DNA of 18,918 nucleotides from SZUA-430 sp044375275 (GTDB lineage: Bacteria; Pseudomonadota; Alphaproteobacteria; Micropepsales; Micropepsaceae), in contig JBILMZ010000041.1 of the NCBI GenBank assembly GCA_044375275.1, positions 1 through 18,918 of the forward strand, in the 5' to 3' direction. The notes under the pieces are model-generated. The model was given only the letters and a program-made list of their open reading frames with translations. It searched no databases and had not been told where the DNA came from. Numbering within the stretch: the stretch's first letter is position 1; each line of letters starts with the position of its first letter. Made by a program: the position numbers and the translations under genes. This document shows positions 7,529 through 14,509 of this stretch, piece after piece.

Positions 7529-8344
7529 TCATTTGCGCTCCCTCCTCGTGGCCAGGCGGTGTTCCCGGAGCGATTGCGCAAGCGCTTCACCCAGGGGATC
7601 GAAAGCGGCATGTGGCAAGCGCCGGAGCTGCTCTGCATCAAATGTGACGGTGCACCACGGCGTGAGGTCGATACTCGCCGTTTCCTTCCATTCGGGCCGG
7701 TGCTTGCCGAAGCCGATCGAGTGCAGGAGATGCGAGAGCGAAGAGCGTCCGCGCGCCATCGAGCCCTGCAGGTCGAGCATCTTCTGCGATGCGCTCGGCG
7801 ATACAGGCGGTTCGAAGAGCTCGGCTTCATCCAGCCCGGCGCGCTTGTCATCAGACATCGACCGACTCTGGGGGGCGATCCGCCGGGCAAACACCTGCGG
7901 AGACTCCGACCGGGATACCATCATCGAGGCATCGGCATCCGGAAAATCATCATCGACAGGGCGCTTCATGGAGCGCTTGATCTCCCGCACCGCGCGCTCG
8001 GCCGGAGTCATTGGTTCGGACGGCAGCATCTGCTCGAGCGAGAGGGGATCACTGCTCGACATGAACTGCGAGATCTTGGACAGCGGCCAGCCATCCTTGA
8101 GCAGCATGCGCGTCACGAGGAACTCGACAAGGTGCTCCCAGGTGTAGCGCGCCTCGCGCCCGTCCCGCCCCGGCTTCCGCATGGCGCCTTCGCCGGTGTA
8201 GTAGCGAACGAGCCGGTCATTGGGCACCGAACGCTCGTCGATCCCGAGCCGGTCCAGGACCTCACCCGCGATCTCGACAAACTGCTCCAGAGGCCATTCA
8301 GCCCCCTGGTAGCGATACTTGTCTTTCCACGTTGACAGTCCCAT
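7529..8344 (-). CDS. MerR-like transcriptional regulator
   Basis: A 271-residue protein whose N-terminal part (about residues 24-95) resembles a MerR-type winged helix-turn-helix: RLVRYYTGEGAMRKPGR, a basic wing (DGREARYTWEHL) and a helix LVTRMLLKDGWPLSKI. The middle (about 110-210) is low-complexity and probably disordered. A short C-terminal module (about 225-265, SIDLTPWCTVTFDAEQLRRL) looks like a small effector or partner-binding domain. The typical MerR dimerisation coiled coil is not obvious. The ATG at 8344 is preferred over a GTG at 8377 because the promoter upstream would start transcription near 8388, giving the GTG almost no leader. Its place ahead of the VWA and ARPP-1 genes suggests it controls them and itself. 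Confidence 0.75.
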   Translation of the reverse strand: MGLSTWKDKYRYQGAEWPLEQFVEIAGEVLDRLGIDERSVPNDRLVRYYTGEGAMRKPGRDGREARYTWEHLVEFLVTRMLLKDGWPLSKISQFMSSSDPLSLEQMLPSEPMTPAERAVREIKRSMKRPVDDDFPDADASMMVSRSESPQVFARRIAPQSRSMSDDKRAGLDEAELFEPPVSPSASQKMLDLQGSMARGRSSLSHLLHSIGFGKHRPEWKETASIDLTPWCTVTFDAEQLRRLPHAAFDPLGEALAQSLREHRLATRRERK

Positions 8345-8394
8345 ATACCAAAAATCCCCGGTTTTCCGACGGAACACCCCGCCACGTTGCCAGT

Positions 8395-8424
8395 ACTATA
8401 TGGCAAATACGCGATTGATGTCAA
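8395..8424 (-). promoter_or_regulatory. Sigma-70-type promoter of the MerR-like gene
   Basis: Read on the minus strand, TTGACA (8424-8419) and TATAGT (8400-8395) are separated by 18 bases, a near-consensus housekeeping promoter. The predicted transcription start near 8388 leaves a leader of about 44 bases before the ATG at 8344. It is the clearest promoter in the window and is unusually AT-rich for its surroundings. Confidence 0.75.
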
Positions 8425-8445
8425 TGACAGTGGTGACTGAAATTT

Positions 8446-8472
8446 TAATTCCGTAGGAATTAGGGGGGGGGG
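8446..8472. repeat. 7-bp palindrome followed by a 10-G tract
   Basis: TAATTCC-GTA-GGAATTA (8446-8462) is a perfect 7-bp inverted repeat, immediately followed by ten G residues (8463-8472). It lies in the divergent gap between the MerR-like gene and the HNH-HIT gene, about 22 bases upstream of the regulator's -35 box. The palindrome may be an operator; the homopolymer could change length by slippage. The remainder of the gap to 8572 shows no convincing promoter for the plus-strand gene. Confidence 0.45.
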
Positions 8473-8572
8473 AAATGGCCCCTGTTTCGACAACTTCGAT
8501 CGCCTGCAAGACCCCATGCCCTGGCACAACCAACACAAGGATTGAACCTATCCCGGAAGCGGCTCGCCAAGC

Positions 8573-9649
8573 ATGATGCACCCTGACCGAACGGACGCCC
8601 GCGAAATGCCCTCGAGCCTCTATAGAACGTTGAGCGAGTTCATACAGACGCAGATGCGAATGCAGCACGTCTATCAACCCGTAATGATCCAGACACTTCT
8701 TGAGAACAATGGTGAAGCCACAGTCCGGCAGATAGCGAGCGCATTCCTGGCGAAAGACCAGAGCCAGCTCGAGTACTACGAGGAAATCACCAGGCGCATG
8801 CCGGGCAAGGTTCTGAGCAACCGCGGGATCGTCGAGAAAATCGGAAATGCATACCGGCTCTCGGGAGAAGTCACCGAACTGACCGAGGACGAAAAAGGAT
8901 CCATCATCAGGCTCTGTCAGGAAAAGCTTGAAGAGTACATGCTGCGCCGCGGAAGTGATGGTTTCGATCATCGGCGCGCAGCCACGGGCTACGTCTCGGG
9001 CAGCATGAGATATGAAGTCCTGAAGCGTGCGGGCTTCAGATGCGAGCTATGTGGCATATCGGCGAGCAAGAGAGCCCTTGAGATCGATCACATCCATCCG
9101 CGCTCGCTTGGTGGTCAGGATACCTTGGAGAACTTTCAGGCTCTCTGTTACATCTGCAACGCCAACAAGGGAAATAGGGACAACACGTCGTTCAGGGAAG
9201 AAAGCCGCAAACTGAACTTTCGCTCCCCGCACTGCACTCTCTGCTCAGGCACGCATGCGCATGACGCCATCATCGACAATTCAATGGCTTTTGCAGTTTG
9301 GTGCAACAACACCGAAGGCGGCCAGGCGAGAACCACTCGAGATGCTCCCAACACTACCCGGACGATAAGGGAGGAAAGCGCAAAATTCGATTCCGGGAAA
9401 AGCCTCAGCCTGCTCGACAACCATGCGCTTGTCGCGCCGAAGCGTCACGTATCGTCATATTTTGAATTGTTCGATCCCGAGAGACGCGCGATCCACCTGC
9501 TCCTCGAAGAACTGCGCACGCGGATGCTGCAAAGGGATCGGACCATTTCATCCTTCTCCATACGCACGGAAACCAATCCGGAAACTAACCCGGACATCTC
9601 CCATACGACGACCCGCATTCAACCGGTCTGGAGCTCGAAGTCCCCCTGA
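8573..9649 (+). CDS. HNH endonuclease fused to degenerate HIT-like domain
   Basis: A 358-residue protein. Residues about 15-125 are helical and unassigned. An HNH nuclease domain spans about 147-203 with zinc-binding pairs C157/C160 and C192/C195 and the DH pair D172-H173 of the catalytic motif. From about residue 220 a HIT-like part begins (HCTLC; later HALVAPKRHVSSYFEL at 284-300), matching the HNH-HIT architecture known in other bacteria. The segment where HIT proteins carry H-x-H-x-H-x-x-P reads HTTTRIQP (344-351), so two of three histidines are absent, and the protein stops soon after instead of continuing with the usual C-terminal tail. The start is uncertain: ATG 8573 and an in-frame ATG at 8606 both lack a good Shine-Dalgarno. 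It may be a diverged or decaying gene in an accessory segment. Confidence 0.75.
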   Translation: MMHPDRTDAREMPSSLYRTLSEFIQTQMRMQHVYQPVMIQTLLENNGEATVRQIASAFLAKDQSQLEYYEEITRRMPGKVLSNRGIVEKIGNAYRLSGEVTELTEDEKGSIIRLCQEKLEEYMLRRGSDGFDHRRAATGYVSGSMRYEVLKRAGFRCELCGISASKRALEIDHIHPRSLGGQDTLENFQALCYICNANKGNRDNTSFREESRKLNFRSPHCTLCSGTHAHDAIIDNSMAFAVWCNNTEGGQARTTRDAPNTTRTIREESAKFDSGKSLSLLDNHALVAPKRHVSSYFELFDPERRAIHLLLEELRTRMLQRDRTISSFSIRTETNPETNPDISHTTTRIQPVWSSKSP

Positions 9650-9948
9650 CTACATGTCAGATGCGGCAACCGCAGACAAAGTTTCGGAACGAAACCCTTG
9701 CCATCCAAAACGTCGCAACTTTGGCACCTGGAGCGCGCGACCTGAGCCGCGGTGTGGAACGCATGACCATGGACGGCACCGACATCACCAACCCGGAAGG
9801 CCGCATCCCCCTCACGAACGACGGCGTCGCCCACACGATCCGGATCCAGATGGGCCCGGGGCAGTCAGGAAGCCCGGGTCAGGCAGGAAGGGCGTGAGAC
9901 CCTGGGGCTTGCGGACAGCGAACACGCCAACACCCCATCGCCAGGCAC
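9650..9948. other. Gene-poor stretch between HNH-HIT gene and IS remnant
   Basis: No recognisable gene. A plus-strand reading frame (9661-9897, 78 residues, with an internal ATG at 9763) has no family resemblance I can name and no clear ribosome site. Its end contains two short GCAGG/GTCAGGAAG-like repeats near 9855-9893. The stretch could be residue of a deleted gene or flanking DNA of the damaged insertion sequence. Confidence 0.4.
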
Positions 9949-10164
9949 GAGACGCGCAACTTCACTCTCTTCCGACAATGACTTGCGGCGAGGACCGCGG
10001 AAGGGCGCCTCCGTCTTCTTGCTGAGCTGCTCCTTCCACTTGCAGAGCTGGTTGCGGCGCTGGCCAGGCTCGAGCGCCAGTTCCACTGAAGACTTCTTGC
10101 CAAGATCCAGAATCCGCACAGCTTCGATCTTGAACTCTTTACTGAAGGTCACTCGCTTTACCAT
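9865..10164 (-). pseudogene. IS3-family transposase OrfA, broken
   Basis: The first 72 residues match the helix-turn-helix OrfA of IS3-type elements: RVTFSKEFKIEAVRIL, a QRRNQLCKWKEQL recognition-helix region and SEESEVARL at the start of the leucine-zipper part. After residue 72 (about base 9949) similarity ends abruptly; the expected RRENARL-type continuation and the whole of OrfB are absent, and the frame runs on with unrelated sequence to 9865. A Shine-Dalgarno (GAGGAGG) precedes the ATG at 10164. It is therefore a 3'-truncated remnant, not an active transposase. Confidence 0.8.
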
Positions 10165-10226
10165 TCGACACCTCCTCGGGTAGTATGACCCCGTTTTGAA
10201 GTGTCCGGAAAACCCGGGTTAGCTCA
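9949..10226 (-). mobile_element. Remnant of an IS3-family insertion sequence
   Basis: The remnant includes the intact start of orfA and its upstream end. Read on the minus strand, sequence from about 10226 begins TGAGCTAACCCGGG and continues TTTTCCGGACACTT, a layout like the left terminal repeat of IS3-group elements, about 60 bases from the orfA start. The outer boundary at 10226 is an estimate from motif only; the inner boundary is the point where OrfA similarity stops. No matching right end is visible, so target-site duplication cannot be judged. Confidence 0.55.
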
Positions 10227-10291
10227 ACCTGACCCCAAAAGCCTTGCCCATAGATCGTTTTGGCTTTCAAAAGACGCAGCGTCGATATTCC

Positions 10292-11551
10292 ATGCAACCC
10301 ATCGAATTGTTTGTCCATCCGAACCGTGCTGCTGCGCTTGCCCGGCTCCATGCTTTTCTGCCCCATGCAGGGCGGCAATACGAAGCCCGGCGCAACCACG
10401 ATCTGGGGCCAGCCGATCGCGGAAACGTATCAATGCTCTCGCCCTTCATCCGCCATCGGCTGATAACCGAACAGGAAGTGCTTGCCGCTGTCATGAAGAC
10501 ACACACTACGGCAGCAGCGGAAAAATTCATCCAGGAGGTATTTTGGCGAACCTATTTCAAGGGGCATCTCGAAACCCGCCCGTTCATTTGGACCAATTAC
10601 CGCACCGCTTGCAAGAACCTTGTTGCAGGGCTGAGCCAGGATGGCGGACTGCGTGAAGCCTATGGCCGCGCGGTTGAAGGCAAGACCGGCATCGCGTGTT
10701 TCGATTGCTGGACCGAGGAATTGAAGGACACGGGTTATCTCCATAACCATGCCAGGATGTGGTTCGCCTCAATCTGGATCTTTACGCTGCGACTGCCTTG
10801 GGAACTGGGCGCAGATTTCATGTATCGCCATTTGCTGGACGGTGATGCGGCCTCAAACACGCTCTCGTGGCGCTGGGTTGGAGGATTGCATACAAAGGGC
10901 AAGACTTACCTGGCGCGGCCTGACAACATTCGGTCCTGCACGCAGGGCCGCTTTTATCCTGATGGGCTGGCGCAGGAAGCGCCGCCGCTTGAGGAAGCGA
11001 ACATGCTGCCAGCAATGCGCATGCGAGAGGCCGCATCAACCTGGCCCACCGGCAGGGTCGGATTGTTGCTAACCGAGGAGGACTTGCATCCCGAACTGCC
11101 CAGGCCGGGCACCTGCGACTTTGCCGCCATTTGCGGGGCGACGATTACAAACGAGCGGTCGCCTCTGGTGGAAAATTTCGCCAGAGGAGCCATGGCAGAT
11201 GGGCTGACGCGCACTGCCAACCAGTTATCGGTGGAGGCAACATCATTGAGGTCCCTGTCGGGGATGGCGATCGAGGAATGGGCGCGAACCAACACGCTCA
11301 CCACCATCGCCACCGCTTATGCGCCTGTTGGCGCGGCGGCAGAGAAACTGTCGGCCATTGCAGCGCACCTTGCGGGCAAAGGGATCCGCATCGTCGAAGT
11401 CCGGCGCGAGTTCGATACCCGTGCTTGGCGACATGCGACGCGCGGCTTTTTTGGGCTGAAAGAGAAAATACCCAAACTGCTTGAGGCCATGGATCTTGGC
11501 GGTGACAAAGGCCAGCCGCAACTGAATCTGTTTGAAGCTGCCCGGTCGTGA
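10292..11551 (+). CDS. Photolyase/cryptochrome-like FAD-binding protein
   Basis: A 419-residue protein from ATG 10292. Residues about 45-225 match the helical FAD-binding domain of DNA photolyases and cryptochromes: LSPFIRHRLITEQEVL, FIQEVFWRTYFKGHLETRP, the TGYLHNHARMWFASIWIF helix and the FAD/DNA-site segment DGDAASNTLSWRWVGG. Photolyases use reduced FAD and light to split pyrimidine dimers. The usual N-terminal antenna Rossmann domain is missing; instead an alpha/beta-looking region is C-terminal (about 254-400), beginning RVGLLLTEEDL and ending ATRGFFGLKEKIPKLL. An upstream in-frame ATG (10244) exists but neither start has a good Shine-Dalgarno, and the IS remnant ends only 65 bases away. 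The Nei-type gene follows after 9 bases, making a repair operon. Whether it acts as photolyase or photoreceptor is open. Confidence 0.85.
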   Translation: MQPIELFVHPNRAAALARLHAFLPHAGRQYEARRNHDLGPADRGNVSMLSPFIRHRLITEQEVLAAVMKTHTTAAAEKFIQEVFWRTYFKGHLETRPFIWTNYRTACKNLVAGLSQDGGLREAYGRAVEGKTGIACFDCWTEELKDTGYLHNHARMWFASIWIFTLRLPWELGADFMYRHLLDGDAASNTLSWRWVGGLHTKGKTYLARPDNIRSCTQGRFYPDGLAQEAPPLEEANMLPAMRMREAASTWPTGRVGLLLTEEDLHPELPRPGTCDFAAICGATITNERSPLVENFARGAMADGLTRTANQLSVEATSLRSLSGMAIEEWARTNTLTTIATAYAPVGAAAEKLSAIAAHLAGKGIRIVEVRREFDTRAWRHATRGFFGLKEKIPKLLEAMDLGGDKGQPQLNLFEAARS

Positions 11552-11560
11552 AGGCCTCCC

Positions 11561-12358
11561 ATGCCTGAAGGCCATACCATTCACCGAGCCGCGCGCGACC
11601 AGCGCCGGATGCTGGCAGGCAAGACACTTGGTGTCTCCTCACCGCAAGGGCGCTTTGCTGCCGGGGCAGCGACGCTTGATGGCATGACATGCACGGGTGT
11701 CGAAGCCTATGGCAAACACTTGCTCTACCTCTTCGGCCATGAAGTGGCGCTGCATATCCACTTGGGACTATTCGGCAGATTCCGCACGGCCAGAATCCCC
11801 GCAGCTATGCCGCGCGGGGCCGTGCGCGTGCGGTTGCTCAGTCCAACCCATGTGGTTGATATCAACGGCCCGAACAACTGCGAGGTGCTGGATGCTGAGG
11901 GGATGGCAGCACTGGTGGGGCGCATCGGTCCGGATGTGTTGCGGCCAGATGCAGACAAGGAGTGTGCCTGGCTTCGCATCCACAAAAGCCGGGCAGCCTT
12001 TGGCCAATTGCTGATGGATCAAAAGGTGATGGCAGGCGTTGGAAACATCTACCGCACCGAATTGCTGTGGCGCGCTCGCCTGCACCCGCTGACGCCAGGC
12101 AACAAGATAAGCCGCGCCGCATTCGACGCCGTCTGGGATGATGCCGTTCGACTTCTGCAAATTGGCGTGGACAACAACGCGATCATCACAGTGGACAATG
12201 TGAAAAAATCCCGCTCGCGTTATGGCGAGCGTGTCAATATTTTTGGAAAGGCCGCCTGTCCGTTATGCAATGGCAAAATCGGGAAATTCGAGTTGGCCGC
12301 GCGCCGGGTGTTCGTATGTCAAACGTGTCAGCCAGCATCAGTCGCGTCCCTCAGTTGA
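11561..12358 (+). CDS. Fpg/Nei family DNA glycosylase (endonuclease VIII-like)
   Basis: A 265-residue bifunctional base-excision glycosylase/AP lyase. The mature N-terminus is P2-E3 (MPEGHTIHRAA), supplying the catalytic proline and glutamate; K52 in EAYGKHLLY is the conserved beta-hairpin lysine. The helix-two-turn-helix lies about 149-176 (DQKVMAGVGNIYRTELLW), and a zinc finger closes the protein with C233/C236 and C253/C256. The PEGHTIHR start is the endonuclease VIII (Nei) rather than Fpg form, suggesting oxidised-pyrimidine substrates. Length and motifs are complete. The ATG follows the photolyase-like stop by 9 bases with a GAAGG element, so the two are probably co-translated and form a DNA-repair pair. 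Confidence 0.93.
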   Translation: MPEGHTIHRAARDQRRMLAGKTLGVSSPQGRFAAGAATLDGMTCTGVEAYGKHLLYLFGHEVALHIHLGLFGRFRTARIPAAMPRGAVRVRLLSPTHVVDINGPNNCEVLDAEGMAALVGRIGPDVLRPDADKECAWLRIHKSRAAFGQLLMDQKVMAGVGNIYRTELLWRARLHPLTPGNKISRAAFDAVWDDAVRLLQIGVDNNAIITVDNVKKSRSRYGERVNIFGKAACPLCNGKIGKFELAARRVFVCQTCQPASVASLS

Positions 12359-12782
12359 ATCCGAAGAATCGGGGCTGCCTCACGTCAGACTTAATTTCAG
12401 TGACATGGTAACTCCTCACTCTTCCCGCAAGCCCTGTGGTCCGTGCTCCCAGGGAAACTCTCCAAGGCAGCGACCTTCGCGGTCATCCGGGCGAGAATAC
12501 CGCGTGGGCACACGCCTATCCAAAAGGTCGCGCCCGCCGCGCTTGACGACCAGCGCTTGTTCACTTATTGTTCTTATTGCTCGCAGCCCCGGCTGCGCTG
12601 CACGCGACTTGACAACTGAATGACTGATCGGCGGACCTGAAAGCCCAAGCGCTCCAGGCGCCCGCCTCGTGAGCCCCGCGCGAAAAGGAATTGCGGAGGG
12701 AGTGCCCCGAACTCTGTTTGCAGGAGACACAAGCAGCCCCCGGCGCGCCGCAAGATGAACAAACGCAAAAACAGCGACGGAA

Positions 12783-12858
12783 GTGTCATCTTCCAACACA
12801 GGAAATGGCCCAAAACAGGGAAAAACCCCGATCCAGATTCGGCGCTGGTGTCATCTTC
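12783..12858. repeat. 11-bp direct repeat, 65-base period
   Basis: GTGTCATCTTC occurs at 12783-12793 and again at 12848-12858. Short repeats beginning TG and reiterated inside an element end are a hallmark of IS21-type termini, so this may be an IS end whose transposase genes are gone. No istA/istB fragment was recognised nearby, so the idea is weak. Confidence 0.35.
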
Positions 12859-12925
12859 GGAAAGAGGCCGCGGCGACGCCAACAAGAGGCGCGGCATATG
12901 GTTGCCCTTCCTGGATGTCTTTAGA

Positions 12926-12960
12926 ACTGTCTGGACACAGAATTCCTTCAGGCAGACAGT
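12926..12960 (-). terminator. Inverted repeat downstream of nar operon
   Basis: ACTGTCTG (12926-12933) and CAGACAGT (12953-12960) are exact reverse complements with a 19-base spacer, about 65 bases after the ppiC stop on the minus strand. The position fits an operon end, but the long loop and lack of a T-run make it a weak terminator candidate. Confidence 0.3.
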
Positions 12961-13025
12961 GCCATCGACGCATGGATAACCAGCTCCACCCGCGCCTCAT
13001 CATGCGGGTTCAGCCTGAACGCACC

Positions 13026-13796
13026 CTACTGCACCAAGGGTGACGTCGCCTGCCGGATCTCGATGCCCTTCACCTCTGCATTTCCGGCGAGCAGGCTGAT
13101 GTACTGGCTCACCGCCATCCCCCATGCATGGGCGCGAAGCCGTCGTTCAATGACCGGAAGAGCCACCTCAAACGACATGGTAACGCCGGGGATTTTCCGG
13201 TGCAGGAGCAGTACGTGCACCCCGTAATCGGTTTCCACCGGGACCGGACAGAGTTGCCCGTCAGCAAGGGATTGCAGGAATGTGTCGATCTCTGGCGAGG
13301 TCTCGCCGGTCGCAACCTGCCCAAGTCTCCCTCCCTCGCCTGCCGAAGAACACGCGGACTCCGTGCGGGCTATATCGGGAAAGATGTCAGGCCGTGAGGT
13401 CAGGCGATCAATGGCTCGCCTGGCAGCGTCCCGCCCCCTGGCACGCGCGGCATCATCGTCCCGGGGCGCCAGAAAGAGAATATGTGAAGCCTCGAACAGA
13501 TCCGGCGACCTGAACTGCCCCTTGTTGTTCTCGTAGTACCGACTGAAATCGTCTGCTCGCGCTTCCGGCAACTTCAATTCCTGCTGCAGGAGGCTATCGA
13601 TGGCGCCCTCTTCCCCTGCCTCGTCGCCCCGCTCGAACGCGATACCAAGCAAAGCCGCCCTCTCAAGCAGGAGCTCGCGCACGACAAGGGCTTCCGCCGC
13701 CATGGCCGCCGCCTCCTCGCGTGAGGACGCAGGATGGTATTGCATCTCCGCAAGTATTGCGGTCTCCGGGATCTCGACCCCATTTACCGAAATCAT
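13026..13796 (-). CDS. PpiC-type peptidyl-prolyl isomerase of the nar operon
   Basis: A 256-residue parvulin-family protein. Residues about 1-90 are a helical chaperone-like part (SurA/NifM style), and about 95-210 form the parvulin fold, recognised by FEASHILFLAPRDD, GEGGRLGQVATGE and the ETDYGVHVLLLHRKIPG end. It has no signal peptide, so it is predicted to be cytoplasmic, unlike SurA or PrsA. The ATG overlaps the narI stop (ATGA), showing translational coupling. A PpiC gene behind narI is a recurrent arrangement, and a role in folding or cofactor assembly of the nitrate reductase is inferred from that context. It is the last gene recognised in the operon. Confidence 0.85.
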   Translation of the reverse strand: MISVNGVEIPETAILAEMQYHPASSREEAAAMAAEALVVRELLLERAALLGIAFERGDEAGEEGAIDSLLQQELKLPEARADDFSRYYENNKGQFRSPDLFEASHILFLAPRDDDAARARGRDAARRAIDRLTSRPDIFPDIARTESACSSAGEGGRLGQVATGETSPEIDTFLQSLADGQLCPVPVETDYGVHVLLLHRKIPGVTMSFEVALPVIERRLRAHAWGMAVSQYISLLAGNAEVKGIEIRQATSPLVQ

Positions 13797-14509
13797 GGCA
13801 GTGGCCTCCGGACTCCAGACGAAGGCTGCCGTGTACGGACAATCTGATAGCCGCGCCTGAACAGATACCAGACGGGAGCGCTCCAGATATGCACCAGCCG
13901 GCTGAATGGAAACACCATGAACATGATCAGCCCCATGACAATGTGAAGCTTGTAGGAGAGGCTGACATCCGTCACCAGTTCAGAAGCGCCCGAACGGAAA
14001 GTGACAATGCGCTGCGCCCATTCCGATAGGAGAAGCATGACGGAGCCATCCATGTGCTGCAGCGAAAACGGGATCGTGACCAGACCCAGGCTCAGCTGTA
14101 CCCAGAGCAGGCACAGGATGAAGATGTCCATGGGCGAGCTCGTGCCCCGGATCCGAGGATCGGCCAGGCGCCGGTGCAGGAGAATTGTCAGGCCCACGAA
14201 ACAGACCACACCGAAAATACCGCCGACCGTCACTGCCAGCATCTGCTTTGAAGGCACGCTCACACCAAGCGCTTCATACACTTCATGTGGTGTAAGCAGG
14301 CCCACGAAGTGCCCCATGAACAGCATCAGGATCCCCACATGGAAGAGCACGCTGCCAATCATAAGCTGATTTTTGCGCAGCAGCTGGCTGGAGCCCGAGC
14401 GCCATGTATACTGCTCACGGTCAAAGCGGATCAGGCTACCGACGAAGAATACGGCAAGCGCCACATAGGGGAGTATGCCGAAAAGAAAGTGGTGCAGGTA
14501 ATCAAACAT
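13793..14509 (-). CDS. narI: Respiratory nitrate reductase gamma subunit (cytochrome b)
   Basis: A 238-residue membrane protein with five hydrophobic segments, the heme b subunit that takes electrons from quinol and passes them to NarH. The four axial heme ligands are present at positions matching E. coli NarI: H57 and H67 (VLFHVGILMLFMGHFVGL) and H189 and H207 (YKLHIVMG, RLVHIWSAP). The ATG at 14509 (MFDYLHHFLFG) was chosen because a GAGG/AAGGA element precedes it and the first membrane helix follows directly; an upstream start would add 19 polar residues. It overlaps the end of narJ by 8 bases and the start of ppiC by 4 bases. Confidence 0.96.
   Translation of the reverse strand: MFDYLHHFLFGILPYVALAVFFVGSLIRFDREQYTWRSGSSQLLRKNQLMIGSVLFHVGILMLFMGHFVGLLTPHEVYEALGVSVPSKQMLAVTVGGIFGVVCFVGLTILLHRRLADPRIRGTSSPMDIFILCLLWVQLSLGLVTIPFSLQHMDGSVMLLLSEWAQRIVTFRSGASELVTDVSLSYKLHIVMGLIMFMVFPFSRLVHIWSAPVWYLFRRGYQIVRTRQPSSGVRRPLP

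Larger units (their letters stand above)
12359..13025. other. 667-base gene-poor stretch after nei
   Basis: No gene is supported. Reading frames of 70-130 residues occur on both strands (for example minus 12416-12799) but show no family features or ribosome sites. The stretch holds a small hairpin (CGCAGCC-CC-GGCTGCG, 12582-12597), an 11-bp direct repeat (12783 and 12848) and an inverted repeat (12926-12960). The character suggests leftover mobile DNA between the repair pair and the end of the nar operon. Confidence 0.45.

Noticed and set aside
7439..8335. A 298-codon open frame on the plus strand
   Set aside because: Antisense to the MerR-like gene; the minus-strand gene has the promoter and a recognisable DNA-binding domain.
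8463..8472. G-quadruplex
   Set aside because: A single run of ten G without further G-runs nearby; a simple homopolymer is the safer description.
9540..9660. Possible frameshift restoring the HIT histidine triad
   Set aside because: The two other forward frames were read through this stretch and neither gives an HxHxH motif, whereas the actual frame aligns without gaps; substitution fits better than frameshift.
12416..12799. A 127-residue minus-strand frame as a gene
   Set aside because: No family resemblance, no good ribosome site, and overlapping frames of similar length on both strands; treated as non-coding.
12783..12858. CRISPR array
   Set aside because: Only two copies of an 11-bp repeat, too short, and no cas gene in the window.
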